A stretch of DNA of 64,000 nucleotides from Hydra vulgaris. Its lineage: Eukaryota; Cnidaria; Hydrozoa; Anthoathecata; Hydridae. Position numbers and translations under genes: made by a program. Below the pieces are notes generated by a model, which ran no database searches, was not told where the DNA came from, and worked only from the letters and a program-made list of their open reading frames with translations. Of this stretch, positions 52,507 to 64,000 are shown one piece after another. Location: positions 72,802,501 through 72,866,500 of the forward strand of contig NC_088931.1 of NCBI RefSeq assembly GCF_038396675.1, in the 5' to 3' direction. The first letter of the stretch is position 1; every line of letters starts with the position of its first letter.

Positions 52507-54326
52507 CTAAATAAGTGCGAATTTCTTATAGTAACCAGACTAGTCTATGGATAGACTTACAACACAGACATAGACAATTCTGTATGTTGTAATGGACACA
52601 ACAAATGTTTAATTTTTTGTCCTTGTTGTGTCTATCAAATTTTTGATGGTGTCTTAAGATTGCTCAGTTAAAAAATAATTTTCACTTCATAAGTCTACAA
52701 AGCATAATTTTTTGTCTATTTGGTGTCTATGATTTTGTCTAAATTTACTTGATTTCATAAAACCAGAAATCTTTCATTACCGTATTATTTGAAGATTGTT
52801 ATGTAGTAAATTTATAATATTAAAAAAATATTGAAATGACATCAAAACTCCAAATGACGATCATTGCCCATGATTAATTATTGTTTAAAACTTGCGTACA
52901 TATTCATCAATAAAATGAAAGTAAAAAACATTTTTCTTTTTCACTATTGTTTTATTCACAAACCTAAATAAATTTTAACACCTATTGGAATCTTCTACTT
53001 ACTAATCCACATTTTATAAAGGACAACTCCTTGATCACATATTTTTAATATAATTTTATTGAAGGTGATAAAGATTTTAGTGACTAAGGAAAATTTTTTA
53101 AATGATAAACTTACCTTCAACTTTTTTGAAGTAATCCCAAACTGGAGAGGGCATTTTAAAAATAAATTTTCACGCACATTCACTGAGAATTGAAAAACAA
53201 CTGAACTGAGTAATTAATGAACTTCAATTGAGCACAAAATAGTCCATTTTGAGGTTTTTAAATAGACATTAACTTTTTAATCAACAGCACACGCTGGACA
53301 AAAAATTAAAAAATAAACTTCTGTTAGAAAAATTGTATTTTTAATTTTGTGCTCGTTTTCAGTTTTTGAAACGATGCTGCAGTGAAAATTTAATTACTCG
53401 TTATAAGTCCAAATTATATATTAAATAGATCTTCTATACCTCATTAAAAAATCGAGATGAGATGTTCATTTAGTGTCCGTTTTTAAAATGATTGTCTAGA
53501 AAGACAAACATTTTTTATAGACAATTCATTTTTGATAGTTGTAATTAAAATTGTTGCAATTAGTGCTTTGTCGAAGTCTATTTTTGTCCTTTTATAATAA
53601 GTCCATTAGAGATTGTCTGGTTGCTAATTTCATAGCTGCGAATCTGCATAACTGCGACTGGCATAAGTGCGAACTGGCACAAGCGCGAACTGGCATAAGT
53701 GCGAATCACTTGCAAAAACTGGCATAAGTGCGAACTAGCGCAAGCGCGAACTGGCATAAGTGCACCAAAAGAATTTGCAAACATTGGCATAAGTGCGAAA
53801 CAATTGCAAAAACTGGCATAAGTGCGAACTGGCACAAGCGCAAACTGGCATAAGTGCGCCGAAAGAATTTTCAAACATTGGCATAAGTGCAAACTGGCAT
53901 AAGTGGCGAATTGGCAAATTCGCACTTATGCCAATTCGCACTTATGCCAATGTTTGCAAATTATTTCGGCGCACTTATGCCAGTTCGCGCTTGTGCCAGT
54001 TCGCACTTATGCCAGTTTTTGCAATTGATTCGCACATATGGCAGTTCGCACTTATGCCAGTTCGCACTTATGCCAATGTTTGCAAATTATTTCGGCGCAC
54101 TTATGCCAGTTCGCGCTTGTGCCAGTTCGCACTTATGCTAGTTTTTGCAATTGATTCGCACTTATGCCAGTTCGCACTTATGCCAGTTCGCACTTATGCC
54201 AATGTTTGCAAATTCTTTCGGCGCACTTATGCCAGTTCGCGTTTGTGCCAGTTCGCACTTATGCCAGTCTTTGCAACTGCTTCGCACTTATGCAGATTTG
54301 CAGTTATGAAATTCGCACTTATTCAG
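52507..54326. mobile_element. 1.8-kb element with 19-bp TIRs, right-arm copy
   Basis: Mirror of 25330-27149. Its left TIR CTAAATAAGTGCGAATTTC begins 26 bases after the end of U1, so it is the immediate 3' flank of the gene. Confidence 0.6.
53641..54307. repeat. Foldback minisatellite, right-arm copy
   Basis: Mirror of 25349-26015. The orientation switches near 53914. The open frames of 68-253 codons through it are produced by the repeat unit. Confidence 0.9.
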
Positions 54327-54372
54327 CCTCCTCTAAAAAAATCTCTTTCTTCCCCGCATTTTTTAATAATAG

Positions 54373-54885
54373 CTAGGGTTAGGCCTATTGTTATTGTAAT
54401 TGTAATAATTAAATACAATTACACATTACAATACAATAATATTGTATTGCAATATTACAGAAACAATAAAAAAAATTTATTTTGGTATTGTATTGCTGTG
54501 ATGAAAAACAATTACAATAAGTATTGTATTGTTTTTTTTCTAACAATACAATAAAATTCGAGAACTATTGTATTGTTTTAATGAAATAAAATTACAATAG
54601 CTATTGTTTTAATGAAAACAATTACAATAACTATTGTAGAGTATTACTTGACATTAAAGTAGAAAAGCTAACTTATATTCATCTCTGACGAACTTACTAT
54701 TATTTTTGCTATTTTTTATTTACAGATTTGCAATATATTGCAAATTTTATTTTTTTACATAATTAGATTTCGCATCACCTATCTTGTTATGTATTTCTAA
54801 GCTCTAAATGGCAGCAAAGTATTGCGTGTCTGATGATAGCCTTACTATTACCAAAAGTGGGGCATTACAATAGTCCTAACCCTAA
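54373..54885. mobile_element. MITE-like element with TTAGGGTTAGG TIRs, right-arm copy
   Basis: Mirror of 24771-25283, with the same 19-base ends. Confidence 0.6.
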
Positions 54886-55184
54886 TAATAGCTTTAGATG
54901 TCTTCAATTAAGGTTAATTTTATAGGCTGTTTATAAAAACTATAATGATTAATAAACGGGATGGAATGTTTATTAATTTTTAGAAATTTTTCCCACACGC
55001 TCAAAGTTTATTATGATCATCTCGCTCAACCTGTTTTTTAACTTTTACTTCTTAATCAACAAAAAACAGCATCTAAAAACTAAATAAATCAAAATGTATA
55101 TTTATTTATCAGTCACTGATGAGAATAAAAACTTTTAGTGTAATCAGTCTTTAAAAATCGTCGAACTTAAAAAAATCTCGTAAG

Positions 55185-58100
55185 TTTTTTTTTTTTTTTA
55201 AAATAGTAAAATAAGATGATATTAGTAAAATAAGATGATATATAAGTATTAATATTACAAAAAGAATTTACAATAACTTTTTTTAATAAAAATTGAAATT
55301 ATAAAATTTTACAATATTTTTAGTAATTAGTATTTCAAATAATAAAACTTAAAAAAATCGTTTGTAAATTCAAAACTTATAAGATAAGAAATACATTTAC
55401 AATAGCAGACTATTGTTTAGAATATTAAATATAATATTAAAGAGTAATTAGTAGGTTAATTTTTGTTTTTGTTTGCTAGTTTAAAAAGCTTTTTAGAAGA
55501 ACTTTAATTCATTTTCATGTATCATCAGTAATTGCTTAAGTTTTGTTTTAAACAGGTTTAAAGAATAATTAGATTTCAGCTCATTATTTAATATTGTATT
55601 CCACAGCTTAGGACCTCGGTTAGCAATTGAGAATTTGGTTGCTGAATAATGTGTTTTGGATTGAATGTAATTGTTTTTTGAAAATCTGGTAGGGTATATG
55701 TGGTTTATTTTTTCAAAAAGTGAATTAAATAACATTGGTGATATTTTTTTATCAAGTTTAAACATGAAGATAAGAATATGGTAAAGGTGTAGCTTATATA
55801 CATTTAGAATATTAAGTTTATTAAATAATGTTTGAGTGTGAGAGAAACGGTCTACGTTTGTAATTATCCTTATAGCCTGTTTTTGTTTACTAAACAGTTT
55901 TTTTACTTTTGTTGCGTTTGTGCTGCACCAAGCAACGTTTGCATAATTTAAGTAGCAATGAATTAAAGAAAAATATAAGTTTTTTAAACAAAATAGATTT
56001 AAAAACTGCTTGGCTTTATACAAAACACCTATATTTTTTGATATTTTATTTTCAATTAGACCTATGTGGTCCCTCCAGGTTAAATTTTCATCCAGAACCA
56101 CACCTAAAAATTTTATTGATTGCTCTCTTTTTAATAATGCGTTATCAATAAAAAGATCAGGAAGTTTTAATGGAATATCTTGTTTTTTATGAAGACGATG
56201 GAACAAAGTGTATTTGGATTTATTGATGTTCAAAGATAGTTTGTTTGATTTGAACCATTGGGTTAATTTTTCTTTGTTTACTGTTTGAAATAATTTACTG
56301 ATATCTTTACTAGAATAAAACAAGTTTGTATCATCTGCAAACAAAATTAAGTTTAAAATGTTAGAAAATTTATATAAGTCGTTAATATAAACGAGAAATA
56401 AAAGTGGTCCTAAAATTGATCCTTGAGGAACACCACAGGTGATTGACTTAAATTCCGTTTTTCCGCTATCATATGAAATAAACTGCTTTCTATTAGACAA
56501 GTAACTATCAAACCAGGACAAATTAGTATTTATTATACCATAACTTTTCAGTTTGGATAGAAGGATTTGATGATTGACAGTGTCAAAAGCTTTACTTAAA
56601 TCGATAAATACACCTAGGGTATACTTGTCTTCATCAAACCCTTTAAATATATCATGAACAAGGTGAGTGATTGCATGATCAGTTGAATGACCAGATTTAA
56701 ATCCAAACTGTTTATGAAAAAGAATATTATTAACATTTAAAAAGGAATATAGTCTATTATACATAACCCGCTCTAATATTTTAGAAAAACAAGAAAGAAT
56801 TGAGATTGGTCTATAATTCGTAACATCGGAAGGATCACCTGATTTTAACACTGGAATGACTTTTGCAATTTTTAGGTTATCTGGAAAAACGCCTTGTTTT
56901 AGAGATAAATTAAAAATATGTAGTAATGGAATTGTAATTTGTTTTATTGATTTGATAATGACATTACTACTTATATCATCAAATCCTAAACTTTTATTGG
57001 GTTTTAATAAAGAGACTGCGTCTAGTAATTCTTTTTCTGTAAGTTTATAATTAGACATAACATTAAGGTTGGTTGAGGTTAAGTACGAACTAAAGTGTGA
57101 TTGAGTAGTTGCTATATTAGATGATAAAGTAGGACCTATATTTACAAAAAACTGGTTAAGTGTTTCAGCGACTAAGGATTTATTTACAATTTGTTTGTTA
57201 TTAAATTTAAGATTTAGAGGAAGTAAATTTCTGTATAAGCTTTTTTTTCTAATTACCTCCTTAATAATATGCCAAGTTTTTTTAGAATCATTTTTGTGCT
57301 TTATTAATTGTTCAGAATAGTAACGTTTCTTTGAGCGTTTTAAAATTGACTCAAATAGCCGTTTATAGTTTTTATAGGTAGTTTCATTTTTAAGAGTTCT
57401 TTTTTTAAGAAACTTGTTATATAAGCGTTGTTTTTTTTTTGAAGATTTAAGAATGCCCTTCGTGATCCAAGGGTTTAAAAGTGTTTTTGTTTTGATTACT
57501 TTAGTAACTTCTGGGAATGCCTTGTTATAAAGATTAAGAAACTCTGTTAGAAAAATATCATACGCTTTATTGGCGTTTAGATTTAGTTTTAGGGTGTCCC
57601 AGTTAACACAGGATAGAAGCTTATAAAAATGACTAATAGAAGTGTCGGTTATTAAACGTGTTTTAATTATTTTTTCCCGTTCATTTTGGGCATTATATAT
57701 GCATTTTTGCGATAGGATAAAAATCGGAAAGTGATCAGACACGTCAGTTGTAAATATTCCTGTTCTTATATTTTCATTTATAAATTCATTTGTTATAATT
57801 TGATCTAGGGATGTTGAACTTTCCTTAGTTATTCGCGTTGGTTTATTGATTAGTGGAATATAGCTATTTTGAAAAATGGTGTTAAAAAAGTTTTTAATAT
57901 ATATATTATTTTCATAATCTAATATATTGAGATTGATATCACCAATAAAATATACAGCTTTATTCATAGACGATTTATTTTTAATTATTTTTTTAATGTG
58001 GTTTTCAAATACCTTAATGCTTCCTGAAGGCGGTCTGTATAAACCATGAATGACGATATTTTTTGAGGTTTTGTTAATAATTTCAATACATAACGATTCG

Positions 58101-58981
58101 TAATCGTTAGTAGTTGAACTTAAATTTGGTTTAACTTTGAATAATATTGAGTTTTTTATGTATATACACAAACCCCCACCTTCCTTATTAGATGCTCTAA
58201 CTTGATGAATTACTTTATAATTAGGTAATTGAAAATTAGAATTGTTTTCAATGTTTTTATCTTTACACCATGTCTCACTTAGACAAATTATTTGAAATTT
58301 AATGCCAATTTTATATAAAAGTTGTTTTAATGACTCAAAATTTTTTTGAATACTTCTAATATTAATATGAAGCATTGAAAAATAGTTATCCTCCATTCCA
58401 TTAGCAATTTTTTTAGAATTTGGGTCATAATATAAAGGGTTAATATTTTTAATTATTTCATCATTATTATAAAAATTAATATCAGGATCCGAATAGTTGT
58501 TTAATAGTATTGACTTTTTTGATACAAATGAATTAAAATTTATGTTTGTTAAAACAGTTTCATCAGCCATTTTAAATCAGAAATAACTTAAAGCAATATT
58601 AAAATTCAAAAAGTAATATAAAAACGTAAGAAAATCATTTATCATTATTTATTTTTTTTATAAATTCTCTAACAATAAGCTTTTGGTTTATCAAAAATTA
58701 GATTTTTGTTTATTTCTCACTATAGTATAAAACTTAAACAAGTATATTAAATCCTATCGAAATTATGATAAAACCGCTGTTAAAAAATGCGCATTTACCG
58801 CAAGCCGCACTAGAATTAAAATTACTTTATTTTTGTTGACTAAAAAATTCGTCTCAAACACCCCCATCCAACAACCTCCCCCTTGCATTAGGCACACGAG
58901 AGTACTTTATAAAAAAGACCGAACTGCACCTGATAGAGATATCGAAAGTCCGGCCATTTCTAAACTTTATTTCCCGCCGAA
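55185..58981 (-). mobile_element. CR1/jockey-superfamily LINE, right-arm copy
   Basis: Mirror of 20675-24471, including the short tandem 3' unit and the T run 55185-55199 that is the antisense of its A tail. Confidence 0.85.
55493..58570 (-). CDS. LINE endonuclease / reverse transcriptase, 1025 aa, second copy
   Basis: The protein is identical over its full length to 21086-24163, with the same endonuclease residues (E99, D211, D279, H280) and reverse transcriptase residues (D657, D746, D747). Because the whole arm is duplicated, identity here reflects the segmental duplication, not a separate transposition. Confidence 0.92.
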   Translation of the reverse strand: MADETVLTNINFNSFVSKKSILLNNYSDPDINFYNNDEIIKNINPLYYDPNSKKIANGMEDNYFSMLHINIRSIQKNFESLKQLLYKIGIKFQIICLSETWCKDKNIENNSNFQLPNYKVIHQVRASNKEGGGLCIYIKNSILFKVKPNLSSTTNDYESLCIEIINKTSKNIVIHGLYRPPSGSIKVFENHIKKIIKNKSSMNKAVYFIGDINLNILDYENNIYIKNFFNTIFQNSYIPLINKPTRITKESSTSLDQIITNEFINENIRTGIFTTDVSDHFPIFILSQKCIYNAQNEREKIIKTRLITDTSISHFYKLLSCVNWDTLKLNLNANKAYDIFLTEFLNLYNKAFPEVTKVIKTKTLLNPWITKGILKSSKKKQRLYNKFLKKRTLKNETTYKNYKRLFESILKRSKKRYYSEQLIKHKNDSKKTWHIIKEVIRKKSLYRNLLPLNLKFNNKQIVNKSLVAETLNQFFVNIGPTLSSNIATTQSHFSSYLTSTNLNVMSNYKLTEKELLDAVSLLKPNKSLGFDDISSNVIIKSIKQITIPLLHIFNLSLKQGVFPDNLKIAKVIPVLKSGDPSDVTNYRPISILSCFSKILERVMYNRLYSFLNVNNILFHKQFGFKSGHSTDHAITHLVHDIFKGFDEDKYTLGVFIDLSKAFDTVNHQILLSKLKSYGIINTNLSWFDSYLSNRKQFISYDSGKTEFKSITCGVPQGSILGPLLFLVYINDLYKFSNILNLILFADDTNLFYSSKDISKLFQTVNKEKLTQWFKSNKLSLNINKSKYTLFHRLHKKQDIPLKLPDLFIDNALLKREQSIKFLGVVLDENLTWRDHIGLIENKISKNIGVLYKAKQFLNLFCLKNLYFSLIHCYLNYANVAWCSTNATKVKKLFSKQKQAIRIITNVDRFSHTQTLFNKLNILNVYKLHLYHILIFMFKLDKKISPMLFNSLFEKINHIYPTRFSKNNYIQSKTHYSATKFSIANRGPKLWNTILNNELKSNYSLNLFKTKLKQLLMIHENELKFF

Positions 58982-58983
58982 GA

Positions 58984-59341
58984 CCGACATTGCGAAAGAA
59001 AACAATCAACTTAACTGAGTTAAGTTATTAAATCTAAAAAAATTTTAAATAAAAAATTAATAAATAAAAGTTTATTAAATAAGAAGATATTCTCGTTTTT
59101 AAACGAAACTAAAGAAATAGAAGAGATAAACGGAAACATAAAACTAGAAAATAAACTAAACTACGCTACTTTTTTATTGTTGCTGCACTCCGTATCTCGG
59201 CTTGTTTTTTTATGCCAAGTTATCTTGGCATAGAAAAAACCTTGCAAATAATCTCCAAGTTTGTGTTTTGTGTTTAATTTTTAGTAGTCCTCCAACTAAT
59301 CGCCACAAGGCAAATAGTTAAGGACTACTGAAATCTAAATC
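58984..59341 (+). mobile_element. Relic LINE 3' end, right-arm copy
   Basis: Mirror of 20315-20672. C-terminal coding remnants are followed by the 3' UTR and terminal hairpin. The ATCAC junction (59342-59346) and a U1-like AAAGTGGCTCTTTTGC follow. Confidence 0.65.
59283..59329 (+). ncRNA. LINE 3'-terminal RNA hairpin, relic, right-arm copy
   Basis: AGTAGTCC/GGACTACT stem with the long loop containing ACAAGGCAA; mirror of 20327-20373. Confidence 0.6.
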
Positions 59342-59416
59342 ATCACAAAGTGGCTCTTTTGCTTAGGTCACTAAGTTCTTGTAGTTGGATGACGATTTAA
59401 TTTGAATTTAGGTGTA

Positions 59417-59465
59417 TTTCTCCAAATGGTAAAATTTGTTTTACAAATTTTGCCATTTGGAGAAA
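59417..59465. repeat. Strong hairpin, right-arm copy
   Basis: Mirror of 20191-20239: arms of 23 bases with one mismatch around a 3-base loop. Confidence 0.85.
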
Positions 59466-59518
59466 CGCAAAAATAAAAACAGTTCTTTCAAAACTAACAG
59501 TGATTTACAATCGACGTC

Positions 59519-60560
59519 TATGAATACTTAACAAACCGACGAGTTATCGGTATTTCAACTAGAGAAAATGGCAAAAGCTTTCGCAAGAGAACTGATTGAA
59601 GAAGTTTTCGAACCTTAGGATGATAAAAGTATAAAACAACAGAAAAAAAAAAAAAATTTAAACAAAAATTATGCTAAAGCATCAAAAAACAAAACAACAA
59701 CAACAAAAAAAACCTACCAAAAACGCTTATATGGGAATCATAAGGAAGATCATTTCACACTAAACGATATTTTAAAAGCAATCGAAAACAATAATCTAGA
59801 CCAAGAACTCGAAGCCGTGCAATTTTTACGGAAAAATACAGCAGTTGAAATAATAATGAAACTGATAAAGCTAGAAAAAACTATTAGAAAACGAGCTAAA
59901 TATTCATAATTACTAGCATGCCTACAAAACGTCTAACATAAACCGAAGACCAAAAAAAAAAGGAAAAACACTTAAACCGAACAGGGCAGGAAACATAAAA
60001 CCACATAGAAAAAGCACAACAACGCAATACAAAATATGAAATCTTACATACTATAGCCCAAAACCATCAACAACCGACAGGCGAAATTGAAACTAAAAGC
60101 TCGAAACACGAAAAAAATTTAAAACAACAAATAAGGAAAATTTAAACAAATCAGCAGACACAATAAAGAAGTAAAATAACATAATTGAAATCGAACCAGA
60201 AAAAAAATTAAAAAGCAAGAAAAGAAGAAACGAGCCACTAAATCGAAGAACAAAACCCAATACGAAAAGTTCAAAAAATTAAAAAAGGACTGGGATCAAG
60301 AAGAAAAGAACTATATATCGATAAAGCGATGAAGGACAAAGAAGCAAAAGAAAAGAATCACACGAAAGATGCGAAAGAAAGTAAACGAACTGAAATAGCG
60401 GAAAAAAGAAATCAATTGGAAGAAACGAACATAAATATCAAGAAAAATTGGACACGTAGCAAAACACCATGTTAAAGCGTAGTACACCAACCCAAAATGA
60501 ACAATGACTTCACCCAAAAATGACCACAAAATAAAAGAGAACGCGGACGAGTAACAAAAA
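59519..60560 (+). pseudogene. Relic Tx1-like LINE ORF1, right-arm copy
   Basis: Mirror of 19096-20137. The forward strand reads AAAATGGCAAAAGCTTTCGC, then the diverged ORF1 with stops, and the Lys/Glu-rich tail. The Phe-rich antisense frame is a shadow. Confidence 0.7.
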
Positions 60561-61110
60561 CTACAATTTTTTTTTTTTTTTTTTTGTAGTGTAAATATAT
60601 ACAATCCGTATGTTAATATCGAGATATGTAGGTAGCAGGGGTGAGAAGAAGACTAATGCCTTATCGCCAAGCCCCTTGATTAGATTCTGTAAATATAAAG
60701 TTTAATTTAAAAATAAGCAATTCCGTTAACTATATAAAATAAACAAACGTAAAATTGGTAAAGTAATAAATAAAACATCTGTTATTAAAAAATAACAAGA
60801 AGCGCTATTAACTTAAACATATTCTTCTTAAAGCACGGAAATGTTTAATTTTTATTTATTGAATAATCTAGAATTAATTATTATTATATATCTTTTTAAA
60901 TATTAAACTTCAGAGCACAAAACAAAAGTCTAAGGATAAAAAAATAATAGGAATAACAACACATATTAAACAACAAAGACATAAATAAATTTGAAAAGTT
61001 ACCAAGTGCAACTTAAGCTTACCAACTTAAGCTTTTCTAAACTTAATATACTTTTCATTTAACTGATAGATTAGTCATAAGAGTATTTTGGTATTTCAGA
61101 AATAGTTTTG

Positions 61111-62721
61111 TGCCTAATCATTTTTTACTAATAACTGTCTAAGTTTAGCTTTAAACTCATTTAACATTGTAAGAGTATTAAGTTCAGTTGTGAGTATTTT
61201 GTTCCATGCCTTTTTGTCCTCTAATTGAAACTGAAAACTCAGTTGCCGCAAAATAACTCTTGGGTTGTATATAGATGTTATTTGAAAATCTAGTTAAGAA
61301 TTTATTCTGATTAGTTTTGAATAAGGGATTAAAAGTTTTTGAAATAATACTTTTATTAATTTTGAACATAAAAATTAGAAGATGATAAATATTTATTTGG
61401 TAGATATTTTAGTATATTAAACTTAGTAAATAAAGGTTGGCAGGTTGTATAGCGGTTTTCATTAGATATAATTGTGATTGCATGTTTTTGCATATTAAAG
61501 AGTTTTTTTTTACTTATTTTTATTGGTACTACACCATGCAATGTTAGCATATTTAAGATTGGAATGAATAAAAAAGAAATATTAGAGTTTTAAACAACAT
61601 GAATTTAAAAAAGGTTTTGCTCTATAAAGTAGGCCAATGCTCCTTGATATTTTACCTTCAATATACTTTATATAATCTTTCCACGTTACATTTTCGTCAA
61701 GGAGTACTCCTAGAAATTTTAATGATACTTCTCTTTATTTCGTTATTGTTAATACAAAGATTTGGAAGTTTTAATGGAATTTTGTCTCGTTCATGATAGC
61801 GATGGAAAAAAGTATATTTTGTTTTAGTTAAATTTGAGATACGTTGTTTGCTTTAAACCATTCAGCATTATATAGTAGATCTGTGTTTACAGTTTTAAAT
61901 AACATTTTTATATCATTGTGAACATAAAACAGATTAGTACCATCTGCAAACAAGGTTGTGTTTAATACATTACAAGATTTGCTTAGATCATTGATATATA
62001 CCAGAAATAAGAGCGTTCCTAATATAGATCCTTGTGGTACTCCACAAGATATATTCTTGTTGTTAATTTTTCCGTAATTATAAGAAATGTATTGCTGTCT
62101 ATTTAACAGGTAGCTTTTAAACCATTTAAGGTTCGAGTGTTTAACACCGTAGTTTTTTATTTTGGTTAACAAAATATGATGATTTACAGTGTCAAAAGCC
62201 TTGCTGAGATCAATAAAAGTATATTTATTTTCATTAAAAGATTTAAGTATATCATGAACAAGATGAACAATTGCCTGATCAATAGAGCGACCTTTTTAGA
62301 ATCCAAATTGTTTATTATAAAGAATGTTATTAATATCTAAGAAATAGTACAGTCTTTTATACATAATATGTTCTAATATTTTTGAGCAGCATGGTAGTAT
62401 TGAAATAGGTCTATAATTTGCAGTACAAGTTGCATCTCCAGATTTTAGAACTGGTATCACCCTTGCAACTTTTAGTTTATCAAGAAAGATTCCTTGTTCT
62501 AAAGAAAGGCTAAAAACGTGCAAAAGTGGAGTTTTTAAATAAAATATTGATTTAATTATTATATTGCTACTTACATCATCAACTCCATTACTTTTATTTG
62601 ATTTTAATAAACTTACAGCATCAAGTAGTTCTTTTTCAGATAACTTATTATTTTCCATAAGTTTATTATTAGAGGCTAAGTATGATTCAAAGCTAGTAAT
62701 TTTATATTTAATTCTTAGCAT
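61111..62721 (-). pseudogene. Decayed CR1/jockey-like LINE, right-arm copy
   Basis: Mirror of 16935-18545, with the same frame breaks and the ADG in place of ADD. Confidence 0.85.
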
Positions 62722-63082
62722 TCAAAATTTATTACCACATAAAATTTGTAACCTCCTCAAATTTAGGGCGGGTTTAAATTTTATATGGTCATAATTTTAG
62801 AGCGCTGAGAGATAATACTTTGAAACTTAAAATTTATTGGTGAATATAAGTCTTATTAAGAATAGTACAAAAAATTTTTATCAAGTTGTTGCCCCTCACG
62901 TTTGGGGTAGGTGGGGAATGGGGATAAAGTCAGAGGGCTTTTTTGTTCCCAGCCTCCAATCACCACAATTTTTTGCAAAGACTAGTTAATTAACATAAGT
63001 ATAATGTACAAATGTTTGGAGTTTGCTTCTGGATGTTGGCTATCTCAATTACCAGAAAATCCTAGATCCGTCACTGTGATAA

Positions 63083-63211
63083 AGTGCCTGAACTAGGATT
63101 ATTTTTTATTTTTATGTCCTTTTAAAATGGCTGCTATATTAGTGAATATTCCAATACTTTGACTTCTTTTTCAAAAAAATTAATTCTTTTGAAGCTCCTA
63201 GTTCAGGCACT
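63083..63211. mobile_element. 129-bp MITE, right-arm copy
   Basis: Mirror of 16445-16573, with the same 16-base TIRs. Confidence 0.8.
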
Positions 63212-64000
63212 ACTTTAAAGTATAATGAACAACTCCTGAAAATTTAACGTTTTGTTTTTCGGTTTGATTATTATATTTGAAAAAATAAAAAATGAAGAAA
63301 AATGCAAAAGAAATTAATATAAAAGTAAAGATGTTCATTGAGCAATCTACGAATAAAATATTGCCAAACTCTCGTTGACCCGCATTCGCAGCGTATCCAA
63401 ACAAAATAAATTTAAAGTTATTGCAATGAGTGTATTCAATAGAGTTGATCTAAAATATCAAGAATAAAGTTTTTTATAAATTTCACTTTTAGGTTTAATA
63501 ATTTAGGAATAAATTTCACTTTTAGGTTTCACTTTTTCGCATTCGTACATCTTATGCGCTGTAGTGTTTATTGCATTGCAGGCATAGTTTATCGCATCTT
63601 AGTTTTATATTAAACAATTTTTTATTTGTTGTTAATAAATAATGATCCATCTTAACAGCAATTTTACAGGCTTCGTTGTTTGTATTTCTATTGTATACTT
63701 TTTGAAAGAAGCTTTCCACTCGGCATTATTTAAATTTTTCATACTGTGATTTTAGTTTGAGGCCCAGTTATTACACTTGTAATCGAGATCTTTTTTTGTT
63801 TTATTCAATAATTTGTATAGTGTTAATACAGCAAGGTTTCTGTATTCATACTTGTCCTTTCGCATAGAAAAAAGGAGCTTTATTAAAGTCATATCTTGGC
63901 GCTTCTTTTAAAATTTTTTTTCCCAATAAATAGGAATGGTGGTGATAAGTTCACTTAGGTCTTTCTCAAATATGTCTATTGTGCTATGATGGAAGAATCC
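63212..64000 (-). pseudogene. Decayed LINE C-terminal part, right-arm copy, cut by window end
   Basis: Mirror of 15656-16444. The inverted repeat still holds at the last base of the window (CTATGATGGAAGAATCC against GGATTCTTCCATCATAG at 15656). Confidence 0.5.

Larger units (their letters stand above)
47600..64000 (-). repeat. Right arm of giant inverted repeat (16.4 kb in window, continues beyond)
   Basis: This is the reverse-oriented copy of 15656-32913. It keeps even decayed relics base for base where I compared them. It lacks the 857-base SINE trimer, so U1 is whole here. At the inner edge it starts within the 5' end of LINE ORF1, while the left arm continues into LINE 5' UTR and U1 nt 1-33. 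The window ends inside the arm. Confidence 0.95.

Noticed and set aside
15656..64000. One giant transposon with 16-kb terminal inverted repeats (Maverick/Polinton-like)
   Set aside because: No polymerase B, integrase, capsid or ATPase genes were seen. The arms consist of unrelated LINE, MITE and U1 pieces, and the inner edges are irregular.

Overview
This window is eukaryotic, AT-rich and packed with transposons. It most resembles a cnidarian genome; Hydra is my inference from the base composition, the spliced annexin exons and the mix of LINE, pogo, hAT and P-like families. It contains no bacterial operons. The only host genes I can support are two terminal exons of an annexin (8657-8971) and U1 small nuclear RNA gene copies.

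The dominant structure is a giant inverted repeat. The left arm (about 15656-32913) recurs in reverse orientation as the right arm (47600-64000, running off the window end), around a 14.7 kb spacer. Matching coordinates sum to 79656 in the outer part and 80513 in the inner part. The 857-base difference is exactly a three-unit tandem array present only in the left arm. Where I compared them, the arms are almost identical.

The most interesting system lies at U1. The right arm carries an apparently intact 165-nt U1 gene (52316-52480, +). The left-arm copy of that gene is split after U1 nucleotide 33, inside the U1-70K binding loop (GATCA|CGAAG), by three head-to-tail SINE-like units. In the spacer, a full-length Tx1/L1-like LINE (38725-47480) is inserted at the same nucleotide of another U1 copy. 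It is flanked by the degenerate first 33 nt of U1 on one side and by U1 nt 34-138 on the other. The 5'-complete LINE of the left arm (29109-33050, -) also begins exactly at U1 nt 33. LINE and SINE share a 3'-terminal hairpin and a 3' junction ATCA|C, and the SINE head looks like a diverged 3' part of U1. I read this as a U1-snRNA-gene-specific LINE with a dependent SINE. The three LINE copies seen here are all broken, so any active source would be elsewhere.

Region by region: 1-9 kb holds a decayed gene of a cnidarian repeat family, a broken pogo transposase with a perfect 44-bp-arm palindrome, a broken P-element transposase and the annexin exons. A complete pogo-like element with an open 544-aa transposase lies at 11509-14414. 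The left arm contains LINE relics, an intact CR1/jockey-like LINE ORF of 1025 aa, MITE-like elements, a foldback minisatellite, the split U1 and a U1-specific LINE. The spacer contains a LINE 3' fragment carrying a second pogo-like element (34223-37303), the 0.9-kb U1 upstream flank, and the full LINE split by a hAT element (40902-43967, perfect 8-bp target duplication). The right arm repeats the left arm in reverse.
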